Below are positions 55,171 to 63,845 of a stretch of DNA of 64,000 bases, one piece after another. The first letter of the stretch is position 1, and every line of letters begins with the position of its first letter. The notes under the pieces were generated by a model that made no database searches, was not told the origin of the DNA, and worked only from the letters and a program-made list of their open reading frames with translations. The DNA is taken from assembly GCF_029457495.1 (NCBI RefSeq), contig NZ_CP120361.1, positions 248,001 through 312,000 of the forward strand, in the 5' to 3' direction. The stretch comes from Chelativorans sp. AA-79. Its GTDB lineage: Bacteria > Pseudomonadota > Alphaproteobacteria > Rhizobiales > Rhizobiaceae. The position numbers and the translations under genes were made by a program.

Positions 55171-56391
55171 ATGGACACAAAAGACCTGCTGGCGCGCATC
55201 GACAAGGAGGCATGCCTGGATTTTCTCGCCGAAATGGTACGGCACAAGAGCTATTCCGAGACGCCCGGCGAGCGCAGGATCGTGGACTTCATGGCTGAGC
55301 GGATGCGCGAGATCGGCCTGGAAACCGAGACCCAGCCTTTCGAAGGCGACCGCGCCAATGCCATCGGCGTCTGGAAAGGAACGGGGGGCGGCAAGAGCCT
55401 GCTTTTCAACGGCCATGTCGACACCAACCCGGTGACCGAAGGCTGGACGGTGGACCCGTGGGGCGGCCTCGTCGACGACAAATTCATCTATGGCATAGGC
55501 GTCTCGAACATGAAGGCGGGAGATGCGGCTTATTTCTGCGCCGCGAAGACGCTGATCAACGCGGGCGTGCAGGTCAAAGGAGACGTCATCCTCACCTATG
55601 TGGTGGGCGAGCTCCAGGGCGGCGTGGGAACGCTGGCCGCAATTGAGCAGGGTTGGAAGGCAGACTATTTCATCAACACGGAACCGACGGACCTGAAAGC
55701 GCTGACCATGCATGCGGCAGCTTTCACCTTCATCATCGAGCTGACGGGCGTAACGCGGCACCTGTCCAAGCGTGAGGAAGCCGTGGACGCGATCCTCGCT
55801 GCTTGCCGTCTGATCCCGGCGCTAACCAGCATGACCTTCTCAGGCGCGCGTAGCGCCGAGCACCGCTCGATCAATCGTTGCCATGTGGGCGTCGTCCACG
55901 GCGCGCTGGGCAAAGATTTGCATGAATGGCGTCCGCCGCAGGTGGCGGACTTTGTCCGGTTGAAGGGTTCGGCGCGCTATGCCCCAGGGCAGGACGAGGC
56001 GACGGTTCTCGCCGACATGCGCCGGGTGCTCGACGAGATCGAAGCTGATTTTCCCGGCTTGAGCGCAACCCTCACGCCCGAGCATACCATCGGTCGGCCG
56101 GCCATGCCGCCCTTCGAGGTCGCCAAGGATTCTCCGATAGTCCGTGCGGTGAACGACGCCTATAGGCTGGTGCGTGGCGAAGATCAACCCACGGGTGCGA
56201 TCACGCCGCCCGGGTTCTACGGCACGGATGCTGCCCATCTGTACCAGCGGGCGGGCATGGAAGGCATCGTATGCGGGCCAGGTGGGCGCTACAACACGAT
56301 GCCGGACGAGCGGGTGGATATCACTGATTTCCTGGATGCGGTCCGCATATACATGCTAGCGATCCTTTCCATCTGCGAGCGGGCGGGATAG
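55171..56391 (+). CDS. M20-family protein with altered metal site
   Basis: A 406-aa M20-fold protein that ends the Dpp-type operon. FNGHVDTNP (H82, D84) and the TEPTD glutamate (E171) are kept. The usual DMKG aspartate is Asn113 (GVSNMKAG), the usual DEE pair is GEL (E147, L148), and the usual C-terminal His is Asn375 (YNTMPDE). So several zinc ligands are missing. It may bind a single metal, work by another chemistry, or not be an enzyme. The gene itself is intact and starts with ATG 18 nt after the ATPase gene. Confidence 0.82.
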   Translation: MDTKDLLARIDKEACLDFLAEMVRHKSYSETPGERRIVDFMAERMREIGLETETQPFEGDRANAIGVWKGTGGGKSLLFNGHVDTNPVTEGWTVDPWGGLVDDKFIYGIGVSNMKAGDAAYFCAAKTLINAGVQVKGDVILTYVVGELQGGVGTLAAIEQGWKADYFINTEPTDLKALTMHAAAFTFIIELTGVTRHLSKREEAVDAILAACRLIPALTSMTFSGARSAEHRSINRCHVGVVHGALGKDLHEWRPPQVADFVRLKGSARYAPGQDEATVLADMRRVLDEIEADFPGLSATLTPEHTIGRPAMPPFEVAKDSPIVRAVNDAYRLVRGEDQPTGAITPPGFYGTDAAHLYQRAGMEGIVCGPGGRYNTMPDERVDITDFLDAVRIYMLAILSICERAG

Positions 56392-56740
56392 GGCGAGACC
56401 TGAAGCTTTACCGTCCATATTCTGCTCGAAACCCGAGACGAAACCGCTCGATCGCTGCAATGCGGTGATCGAGCGGTTCGGGTCACGTTCGTAGCATGGG
56501 AAACCCGGCTGACAGGCCACCCCGGCAGGAGGCGCGAGTTCCAGTTCGCGCAACTCCGGTTTCGTCAAAACACCCTATCTCGGCTTCCGAACGGCAGCAG
56601 GCCAACCCGGGGATGTGCCAAGCCTGACGAGCCTTGCTGAACCGCAGCACAACAAACGTACAACGACGACCGTTTTCATCCGGGCCTGGAAAGGCCAAGG
56701 GGTTCGACAAGGCCCATCTCCCTCCCAGCGGGCCACCTCC
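56392..56740. other. Intergenic stretch with a strong hairpin
   Basis: No gene is recognised; a minus-strand frame 56356-56568 and 56483-56710 show no family resemblance. AACCGCTCGATC (56442-56453) and GATCGAGCGGTT (56467-56478) form a perfect 12-bp stem with 13-nt loop, extended by ACCCGA (56431-56436) and TCGGGT (56478-56483) with a bulge. It lies between convergent genes and may terminate both, though no T-run follows. Confidence 0.4.
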
Positions 56741-57550
56741 TCAGAAAACGCCGTCGGCGATCAGCTGCTCGAAATATTTCAGGTGCCGTCTTAGTATGGG
56801 CAGGTAACGCTGCTCCATCTCCGAAAGGCTGGTCCGCGCGGAAGAGGTGGACATGCTGAGCGCATACTTTATCCGCCCGTCCGGACCATGCACCGGTATG
56901 GCCATGCTGCGCATGCCCATCTCGATCTCCTCGTCGCAATAGGCCACGCCCTCCGCGCGCGCCCTTTCCGTGAGCCTGACGAATTCGGCGACGGAGATGC
57001 ATGTCTTCGGCGTCAGGGGGGCGAGCTTCACATGCGAGAGCAGGCGCTCGAGCCTGTCCCGGGTATACTCCCCGGTCAGCACCCGCCCTGTCGCCGAACA
57101 GTAAACGGGCAGCCTTCCGCCGGCCCTGACGCCCGTCGTGACGATGCGCGCGCTCTCCGCGCGCGCGACGATCAGGACATCCGTCCCTTCCAGGACCGAG
57201 AGCGCGGCGGGCTCTTCCAGGTCATCCCGCAAGCGTTCAAGCAGCGGCTGTGCGGCTTCGCCCAAGGAAGCAGGCGGGGTGTAGCCGCGCCCGAGCCGGG
57301 ACATGCGCGCGCAGGGCACGAAGCTCTGCTCCTCGCCACGCGCCACATAGCCGAGCTCCTCCAGCGTCAGAAGACAACGGCGCGCTGTCGCGCGCGAGGT
57401 GCCCGTCGCGCGGGCTGCCTCCGCCGCCGTAAGGCGCGAACGTATGCCGTCGAACAGCTCGATGATGGCGAGCCCCTTGGCGAGCCCGGCCATCTGCTCC
57501 CGTGACTGTTGCCGCCCCGCGGCGCTGCTGCTCTCACTCGGGCTTGACAC
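56741..57550 (-). CDS. IclR-family regulator (PcaR/PobR-like)
   Basis: A 269-aa IclR-type regulator. GLAKGLAIIELFD, LTAAEAARATGTSRATARRC and CSATGRVLTGEY with MGMRSMAIPV are typical of the PcaR/PcaU/PobR branch that governs aromatic degradation. GTG at 57550 follows AGGAGGGG. It is divergent from the monooxygenase gene; the palindrome GTTCGATATTCGAAC lies between them. Confidence 0.88.
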   Translation of the reverse strand: MSSPSESSSAAGRQQSREQMAGLAKGLAIIELFDGIRSRLTAAEAARATGTSRATARRCLLTLEELGYVARGEEQSFVPCARMSRLGRGYTPPASLGEAAQPLLERLRDDLEEPAALSVLEGTDVLIVARAESARIVTTGVRAGGRLPVYCSATGRVLTGEYTRDRLERLLSHVKLAPLTPKTCISVAEFVRLTERARAEGVAYCDEEIEMGMRSMAIPVHGPDGRIKYALSMSTSSARTSLSEMEQRYLPILRRHLKYFEQLIADGVF

Positions 57551-57592
57551 CTCTGCCCCTCCTTCTTAATGTCGTTCGCTATAAGGTTGTCT

Positions 57593-57607
57593 GTTCGATA
57601 TTCGAAC
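57593..57607. promoter_or_regulatory. PcaR-like operator candidate
   Basis: GTTCGATATTCGAAC is a perfect 6-bp inverted repeat with TAT between. It resembles the GTTCGATAATCGCAC-type boxes known for PcaR/PcaU regulators and lies in the divergent region between the IclR and monooxygenase genes. Confidence 0.6.
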
Positions 57608-57699
57608 GATACAGATCGGACGCCGGCTTTGCAAGAGCTTTTGCGAGCACGCGGCGCAAGGACCCGTAGGTCCATTGAGCGAAAGGGAGGAGGAATAGG

Positions 57700-58905
57700 A
57701 TGTCCGAAGGACCGGTTCGCGCAGCCATAGTCGGTGGCGGAATCGGCGGCCTCTTCACCGCCAATGCGCTTTTGCGCCAGGGGCTGGAGGTCACCGTCTT
57801 CGAACAGGCGCCGGAGCTCGGCGAGATCGGAGCCGGCGTCTTCCTCACCCCGAACAGCGTCCGCCAGCTCGACCGTCTCGGCCTCGGGGAAGCCGTGCGG
57901 CGACGCGGCGCCCTGGTGGGTGCCGCTTCCCGCTATTACCGGCACGACGGCACCGAGATTGCCCCGGTCCAGGTCACCGATTCCTCCGGCTGGAACGCCA
58001 CCTTCGGCATGCACCGCGCCGACCTGGTGGACATCCTTGCGGAACCCTTGCCGGAGGGCATCGTCAAAACGGGCCATTGCTGTACCGGGATCGAGCAGGA
58101 CGGAACCGTCGCCCGGGTGTATTTTTCCAATGGTGCCGTCGCCGAGGCGGACGTGGTGATCGCCGCCGACGGTATCCATTCCGTCCTCCGCCCCCATGTG
58201 ACGCCGCCGTCAGAGCCCGTCTTCTCCGGTTCCGGAGCCTATCGCGGCACGATCCTGCACGAGCGCGTGCCGGACTGGCCGACCGATGCCTGGCAGATGT
58301 GGCTCGGACAGAAGAAGCATTTTCTGGTCTTTCCCCTCCGCTCGGGCAAGCTCATCAATTATGTCGGCTTCGTTCCGGCGGACGAGGTGCTGAAGGAATC
58401 CTGGTCCGCGCCTGGAGACCCGGAGAAGCTGCGCGCCGAATTTGCCGGCTGGGACGAGCGGATCGAGCACCTGCTCGCCCAGGTGGAGCACACCTTCCGC
58501 TGGGCGCTCTACGACCGTGATCCGCTGCCCATCTGGACCAGGGGGCGGCTGACCCTCCTGGGCGACGCCGCCCATCCGATGCTGCCGCATCTGGGCCAGG
58601 GTGCCAATCAGGCGATGGAAGATGGCATCGCGCTTGCGACGATTCTGTCCGGGGCCCGTCGGGAAACCTTGCCGGCAGCCCTTCGCATCTATGAAGGGCT
58701 GCGGCGGGAGCGTGTCGCCGAAATCCAGCGTGGTGCGCGGCAAAACGGCCTACGTTACGATTCCGCCTATTCGGATCTTGGCGTCCGGGATGCGGAGATC
58801 GTCGCCCATGCTGCCTTCCGCAGGTCCGTCTATGACTATGACGTGGTGCCGCTGGCCGAGAGGGCCACGGTCGGAGAAACCGCGAGGCTCGCCCTGCCGA
58901 CATGA
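57700..58905 (+). CDS. FAD-dependent aromatic monooxygenase (salicylate/3-hydroxybenzoate hydroxylase type)
   Basis: A 401-aa class-A flavoprotein monooxygenase. The Rossmann motif GGGIGG (12-17), the DG motif ADGIHS and GDAAHPM (288-294) are complete. Such enzymes use NAD(P)H and O2 to hydroxylate an aromatic ring. ATG at 57700 has GGGAGGAGG upstream. With the PcaR-like regulator, TRAP importer and LigM-like demethylase, it suggests conversion of a hydroxylated aromatic acid. Regiospecificity unknown. Confidence 0.88.
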   Translation: MSEGPVRAAIVGGGIGGLFTANALLRQGLEVTVFEQAPELGEIGAGVFLTPNSVRQLDRLGLGEAVRRRGALVGAASRYYRHDGTEIAPVQVTDSSGWNATFGMHRADLVDILAEPLPEGIVKTGHCCTGIEQDGTVARVYFSNGAVAEADVVIAADGIHSVLRPHVTPPSEPVFSGSGAYRGTILHERVPDWPTDAWQMWLGQKKHFLVFPLRSGKLINYVGFVPADEVLKESWSAPGDPEKLRAEFAGWDERIEHLLAQVEHTFRWALYDRDPLPIWTRGRLTLLGDAAHPMLPHLGQGANQAMEDGIALATILSGARRETLPAALRIYEGLRRERVAEIQRGARQNGLRYDSAYSDLGVRDAEIVAHAAFRRSVYDYDVVPLAERATVGETARLALPT

Positions 58906-58972
58906 TTGCCGCCGCGCCTGCGGGCCGGCAGACGATGCGCCATACGGAACGTCGGGCACAGAGGAGGAGAAG

Positions 58973-60016
58973 ATGATCTACGATCGACTGAAAAGACTGG
59001 GCGCGGCCGTGGCCTTGTCGACGGTCGGCGCGCTGCTGGCCCTGCCGGCCGTCGCCCAGGAATTCACCTTTCGCATGACGCACCATCTGCCGCCACAAGC
59101 GATTGGCCACCGGGCACTTCTGCAACCATGGGCCGAGCGGATCGAAGAGGCTTCCGACGGGCGCATCAAGATCGAAATCTACCCCGCGCTGCAACTCGGC
59201 GGGACCGCGAGCGACATCTATTCGCAGGTGCGCGACGGTGTGGTCGACCTCGGCTGGACTCTGCCGGGTTATACGGCCGGCCTCTTCCCGCTTACCGAGA
59301 TGTTCGAGCTTCCCTTCATCGCCGGTTCGGCCGAGGCGACCAGCCCCGCCCTGATGGAATTCTATGACGAATATCTGCAGGATGAGTGGTCCGACGTGAA
59401 GGTGCTGCTGCTGCACACGACCGCCCCCGGCAATCTCTACACCGTCAACACGACGGTTGACGAGCTCGCCGACATCCAAGGCATGAAGGTGCGTGCGCCT
59501 TCCAGCGTCGGCGTGGAGACCATCGAGGCCTGGAATGCCGTTCCCGTCGGTATGCCCGTGCCGCAGGTTTACGAGGCGCTCTCGCGCGGTGTTGTCGAAG
59601 GCACGCTTCTGCCCTGGACGATCATGGGGCCGACACGCATCTACGAGGTTACGGGCCATGCCACCGAGCTTGGCGTGCTCGCCTCCACCTTCGCCCTCTT
59701 CATGAACAAGGATGCCTACGAATCCCTGCCCGACGATCTGAAGCAGATCCTCGCTGAGAACACCGATATCGAGCTTGCCAAGCGCGCCGGCGCCATCTGG
59801 GACGAGGACGAGCGGGCCGTGCGCCAGCGCGCGATCGATGCAGGTGTCGAGGTCGTGACCCTGGACCAAGCTGAGCTCGAAGTTTGGAAGGAAACGGCCC
59901 AGCCTGTGATCGACGCCTGGGCGAAGAGCGTCGAGGCCAAGGGCCTGCCGGCACGCGAGATGCTCGACCGCGCCCGTGAGCTGATCGACAAACACGCGGC
60001 AGAGGCGTCGCAATGA
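58973..60016 (+). CDS. TRAP transporter binding protein, DctP family (third system)
   Basis: A 347-aa periplasmic binding protein with a Sec signal ending about ALPAVAQ. EIYPALQLGGTASDIYSQVRDGVVD and KVRAPSSVGVETIEAW with VPQVYEALSRGVVEG identify DctP. ATG at 58973 follows GAGGAGGAG. It is first of the third TRAP system, downstream of the monooxygenase; the ligand is probably an aromatic or related acid. Confidence 0.91.
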   Translation: MIYDRLKRLGAAVALSTVGALLALPAVAQEFTFRMTHHLPPQAIGHRALLQPWAERIEEASDGRIKIEIYPALQLGGTASDIYSQVRDGVVDLGWTLPGYTAGLFPLTEMFELPFIAGSAEATSPALMEFYDEYLQDEWSDVKVLLLHTTAPGNLYTVNTTVDELADIQGMKVRAPSSVGVETIEAWNAVPVGMPVPQVYEALSRGVVEGTLLPWTIMGPTRIYEVTGHATELGVLASTFALFMNKDAYESLPDDLKQILAENTDIELAKRAGAIWDEDERAVRQRAIDAGVEVVTLDQAELEVWKETAQPVIDAWAKSVEAKGLPAREMLDRARELIDKHAAEASQ

Positions 60017-60561
60017 GCACGGAGGGATACGGCGCCCGGAGCCCGGAGGAGCAGGCCGGAGCCACCAGCGGCTTCGCGCTCGGCCTGCTTGCCGTCAGCC
60101 GGTTCTTTGCCGGCTGCGGCGGCTTGATCCTGCTCGGGGTGGTCGTGGTGACGACGGCGAGCGTGGCCGGTCGGTATCTATTCTCCTTGCCTGTTCCTGG
60201 CGACTACGAGATCACCGAGTTCGGCTGCGGTATCGCCATTCTTCTGTTCTTCCCGTTTTGCGAGATGACCCGCGCCAATATCAAGGCGGAGTTCTTCACC
60301 ATGTCCCTGCCGGAGCGCTGGCGCCATTTCCTCGACCTCGTAAGCGAGGTGGCCTTTGTCGGCGTGGCGGCGCTGATTGGTTGGCGCTTGGTGATTGGTG
60401 GGCTAAAGCGGCTGGCCGACGGCCAGAGCTATATGCATCTCGGCATTCCGCTGTGGTGGGGCTATGTGCCCGGCGCCTTCGCCATGGCACTCCTCGTCGT
60501 GGTCTGCCTCTGGCGGGGCTATGATTCCTTCCGGCGCATGCAAGGTGCACACGCATCATGA
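60013..60561 (+). CDS. TRAP transporter small permease, DctQ family (third system)
   Basis: A 182-aa membrane protein with four spans. The first ~25 residues are hydrophilic, then LGLLAVSRFFAGCGGLILLGV onward. ATGA overlaps at both ends tie it to the binding protein and the large subunit. Confidence 0.88.
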   Translation: MSTEGYGARSPEEQAGATSGFALGLLAVSRFFAGCGGLILLGVVVVTTASVAGRYLFSLPVPGDYEITEFGCGIAILLFFPFCEMTRANIKAEFFTMSLPERWRHFLDLVSEVAFVGVAALIGWRLVIGGLKRLADGQSYMHLGIPLWWGYVPGAFAMALLVVVCLWRGYDSFRRMQGAHAS

Positions 60562-61865
60562 GCGGTCCCGTCTTAGCGCTCCTGCTCTTTGCAGCCATGA
60601 TCGGCCTGATCGTCGCCCGCATGCATGTGGGCGTGGCCATGTTCGTCACCGGCGCGCTCGGCTTCGGCATTCTGACGAGCTCCAACGCGCTCTTCAACCT
60701 GCTCAACAACATGGTCTGGAGCCGCGTCTCCCACTACAGCCTGACCGTCATTCCGCTCTTCGTGCTGATGGGCCAGGTGGCGCTGCACGGCGGCTTCGGC
60801 AAATCGCTGTTCAACGGAATCCGCTCCTGGGTCGGCCACAGGCCGGGCGGGCTCGCCATCGCCTCCATCATCGGCTGCGGGGCCTTCGGCGCGATCTCCG
60901 GCTCTTCCGTTGCCACAGGCGCGACCATGGGCAGCGTGGCGCTGCCCGAGATGCGCCGCTACGGCTATTCGGGCGTGCTTTCCACCGGCTCGCTCGCCGC
61001 CGGCGGCACGCTGGGCATCCTTATTCCGCCCTCGGTGATCCTGGTGATCTACGCGATCCTGACCGAGCAATCGATCGGCGCGCTTTTCCTGGCCGCGCTG
61101 GTTCCGGGCATCCTGGCCGTCATCGGCTATGTGATCACGGTGCGCATCTTCGTCGCCGTCGATCCCGAAAGCGCGCCGCTGGCGCCGCGCGTGGGCTGGG
61201 CCAGCCGACTGCGCGTCGTCAACGACGTGTGGCCGGTGGTTCTGATCTTCCTTGCCGTGATCGGCGGCATCTATCTCGGGGTCTTTACGCCTACGGAGGC
61301 TGGCGCGATCGGCGTCTTCCTGGTCGCGGTGGCTGCCTTCATGCGCGGCGAGATGGACGGCAGCAGACTGGTGGCGAGCCTGCTCGAGACCGCGCGCACG
61401 ACGGCCATGATCTTCCTGATCCTGATAGCCGCCGAACTCTACGGCTCTTTCATCACCGTCTCCGGGCTGACGCGCATGTTCACCGAGGCGCTTGGCGATG
61501 CGCAGATCTCGCCCTATCTGGTGCTGCTCGCAATCCTGCTCTTTTATCTCGTCGGCGGATGCGTCATGGACAGCCTGTCCATGATCCTGATCACTATTCC
61601 GGTTTTCTATCCGGTGCTGTCGACGCTCGACTTCGGCCTGTCGCCGGACGGCTTTGCCATCTGGTTCGGCATTCTGGCGCTCACTTTGGTCGAGATGGGC
61701 CTGATCACGCCGCCGGTGGGACTCAACGCTTATGTCATCAACTCGCTGGCGCGCGACATCCCGATCACCCAGACCTTCCGCGGGGTCGTCCCGTTCCTGG
61801 CGAGCGACATAGTGCGTGTCGCGCTCATCATCCTCTTCCCGGCGCTGGCGCTGTGGTGGATGTGA
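60558..61865 (+). CDS. TRAP transporter large permease, DctM family (third system)
   Basis: A 435-aa polytopic protein with about 12 spans. FGAISGSSVATGATMGSVAL, GGTLGILIPPSVILVIYAIL and LITPPVGLNAYVINS are DctM hallmarks. It ends 15 nt before the convergent thioesterase gene. Confidence 0.93.
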   Translation: MSGPVLALLLFAAMIGLIVARMHVGVAMFVTGALGFGILTSSNALFNLLNNMVWSRVSHYSLTVIPLFVLMGQVALHGGFGKSLFNGIRSWVGHRPGGLAIASIIGCGAFGAISGSSVATGATMGSVALPEMRRYGYSGVLSTGSLAAGGTLGILIPPSVILVIYAILTEQSIGALFLAALVPGILAVIGYVITVRIFVAVDPESAPLAPRVGWASRLRVVNDVWPVVLIFLAVIGGIYLGVFTPTEAGAIGVFLVAVAAFMRGEMDGSRLVASLLETARTTAMIFLILIAAELYGSFITVSGLTRMFTEALGDAQISPYLVLLAILLFYLVGGCVMDSLSMILITIPVFYPVLSTLDFGLSPDGFAIWFGILALTLVEMGLITPPVGLNAYVINSLARDIPITQTFRGVVPFLASDIVRVALIILFPALALWWM

Positions 61866-61880
61866 GGCAGGGAGCGGGCC

Positions 61881-62297
61881 TCATTCCCCGCGGAAGCGCG
61901 CCACGACCTCCGGCGGCAACGGCGAGGATTTGAGCCGGCCGGTGTCGGGGTCCTTGCGGGTCCACACCCGCGTCTCGAAGCCTTCCACGCAAAGCCTGCC
62001 GGCCTTCGATAACTCGTGCTTAACGTCGAAGCTCGAGTTGCGGATGTCAGCCACCGTGCTGGTGATGCTCACCTCGTCGCCGAAGCTGCAGGGCGCCAGA
62101 AACTTGGCCCGGGTCTCGACCAGCGGACAGCCGGCGATGCCGAACTTTTCCACCATGATCTGCTTCGGCCAGCCAGCCGCCTCGTAAAGCATGGTGGTGC
62201 AGTGGTCGAAAAAGGAGAAGTAGTTGGGGTTGAAGACGATCCCCGCCGGATCGCAATCGCCCCATTCGATGCGCCGCTCAAGCGTGTTGGTAAGCAT
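61881..62297 (-). CDS. Hot-dog acyl-CoA thioesterase (4-hydroxybenzoyl-CoA thioesterase type)
   Basis: A 138-aa hot-dog thioesterase. The IEWGDCDPAGIVFNPNY motif, with the catalytic Asp, is that of 4-hydroxybenzoyl-CoA thioesterases. It hydrolyses an aroyl- or acyl-CoA. The gene is 33 nt downstream of the LigM-like gene on the same strand, so it may release the acid that enters this pathway. Confidence 0.88.
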   Translation of the reverse strand: MLTNTLERRIEWGDCDPAGIVFNPNYFSFFDHCTTMLYEAAGWPKQIMVEKFGIAGCPLVETRAKFLAPCSFGDEVSITSTVADIRNSSFDVKHELSKAGRLCVEGFETRVWTRKDPDTGRLKSSPLPPEVVARFRGE

Positions 62298-62330
62298 CTG
62301 TCCGCTCGCATTCGTTGACGATCCTCGCCA

Positions 62331-63782
62331 TTACACTCCCTCCAGCGATCCGCGCTTCACGCCGATCTCGCTGCGGTAGGACTGCGCCGCCTGGCTGATC
62401 GGGCAGGGGGCGACGATGGCGCGGATCCTCACCTGGTCGTGCGGCTCGACATTGCCGGCGCTGCGCGCCCCGCCACCATCCTCGCCCCAGTGAAGGACGA
62501 CTTCCGTGCCGTATTCGGCGAATTCCGGTTCTATGCTGCACAGCGACATCATCGCCCGTTCGTTTGCCGTATAGGTCGGATAGGTGGCGAGCCCGATCGT
62601 CCTGCCCGCCTTGTCCGTCACCCGGTCGTAATGCATGCGCGCGCAGGCCGCCAGCGGCATGGTGATCGGCAGCGGATTGGCACTGCCCGTCTCGAACTGG
62701 CTCTGCATGATTTCCAGCACGTCCTCGGCGTTCCACACCAGTGTCACCTTTTTCCGGTGCGGCGCGTCCTTCATGCGCTCCAGTGCGGCGCGGCCGACAT
62801 AGTCGTGGTCGAACTTTACGAGATGGCCGTAGTTGAGGTCGTAGGGCGTGAGATAGTAGTCCTCGATATCCGGCGAATAGAAGCTGCCGCCGAGCGACAT
62901 GCGCATCACGGCGTTCTTCGCCGTGAGCCAGTCCCGATAGGGCTTCAATTCCGGGCTCGTATAGACGGCGGAGACCGGCACGGCCCACCAGCCCGATTCG
63001 ATGACGGTGGTGAAATAGCCGATGGAGCCGATCTGCCGCAAGCCGAACTCCCGGCCGGCCGCCACCAGCGCGTTCTTGACCGTCTTGCGGTCCTCCCAGG
63101 GGCCGGAGAGCTCAAGCCCCGGCACGCCGCCCATGGTGTGGCGCATGCCGCGCACCCTGCAGCCGGCGATGTCGATGATGTCGGACTTGAAGAACTTTAT
63201 CTCCGGCAGCGGTCCACCGTGCAGCTTTTCCAGGAGATCCCAAGCTCTCGGCCCCTCCACCTGATAGCGGTAGAAATTGCGCTTTTTCGCCTTGTTGAGC
63301 GCCCACATCGGGTCGAGCTCGGCTTCCACATCGTAGCCGAGCGTCTCGGCGTTGAAGCGCACCCAGTCGGTCGTGGCGGGGTTGCCTACGACAATGAAAT
63401 GTTCCTCCTCCAGCCGATAGAGGATGGCGTCGCCGATCACGTGACCCTCCGGCGAGCAGGCGAGAAGCTGTTTCGCCGCCCCCACCTCGAATGTCCGGAA
63501 GGAATTGACGGCAAGGTACTGGCAGAGATCGAGCGCGCCGGGCCCCTTTAGATGCAGGCTGTCCATGTGGAAGCTCTGGTCGTGCAGGGCGACGGTTTCG
63601 CGCCAGGCCCGCTGCTCGTCCCGCCAGGTCGTGAATTCCGGCCGCACCGCATCGCCCGGCATCATCTGCGTGAAGATCGTCAGCGCGTTCTTCGGCGGGT
63701 TTCTGAACAAATGATCCACGATGCTCGGGACCTTCTCGATCAGGTCGCTCAGGGATTGCGGCTCTTGTGCATTGCTGGCCAT
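62331..63782 (-). CDS. GcvT-fold O-demethylase, LigM/DesA-like
   Basis: A 483-aa protein of the aminomethyltransferase (GcvT) fold. WRETVALHDQSFHM and LTPYDLNYGHLVKFDHDYVGR resemble the LigM/DesA group, which moves methyl groups from vanillate or syringate-type substrates to tetrahydrofolate. Length agrees with LigM. Neighbouring thioesterase, monooxygenase and PcaR-like regulator support a methoxylated-aromatic pathway. Other members of the fold act on N-methyl compounds, so the substrate is not proved. The upstream region holds a palindrome at 63828-63845. Confidence 0.65.
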   Translation of the reverse strand: MASNAQEPQSLSDLIEKVPSIVDHLFRNPPKNALTIFTQMMPGDAVRPEFTTWRDEQRAWRETVALHDQSFHMDSLHLKGPGALDLCQYLAVNSFRTFEVGAAKQLLACSPEGHVIGDAILYRLEEEHFIVVGNPATTDWVRFNAETLGYDVEAELDPMWALNKAKKRNFYRYQVEGPRAWDLLEKLHGGPLPEIKFFKSDIIDIAGCRVRGMRHTMGGVPGLELSGPWEDRKTVKNALVAAGREFGLRQIGSIGYFTTVIESGWWAVPVSAVYTSPELKPYRDWLTAKNAVMRMSLGGSFYSPDIEDYYLTPYDLNYGHLVKFDHDYVGRAALERMKDAPHRKKVTLVWNAEDVLEIMQSQFETGSANPLPITMPLAACARMHYDRVTDKAGRTIGLATYPTYTANERAMMSLCSIEPEFAEYGTEVVLHWGEDGGGARSAGNVEPHDQVRIRAIVAPCPISQAAQSYRSEIGVKRGSLEGV

Positions 63783-63827
63783 CGGACTGCCTTTCGGAAG
63801 AATTGTCGCTCGCCAAATTCACATTCA

Positions 63828-63845
63828 TTCTATAAACCTATAGAA
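63828..63845. promoter_or_regulatory. Palindromic operator candidate upstream of the LigM-like gene
   Basis: TTCTATAAACCTATAGAA is a perfect 7-bp inverted repeat with AACC between, 46 nt upstream of the minus-strand start. A regulator from outside the window or the IclR protein at 56741 could bind. Confidence 0.4.
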
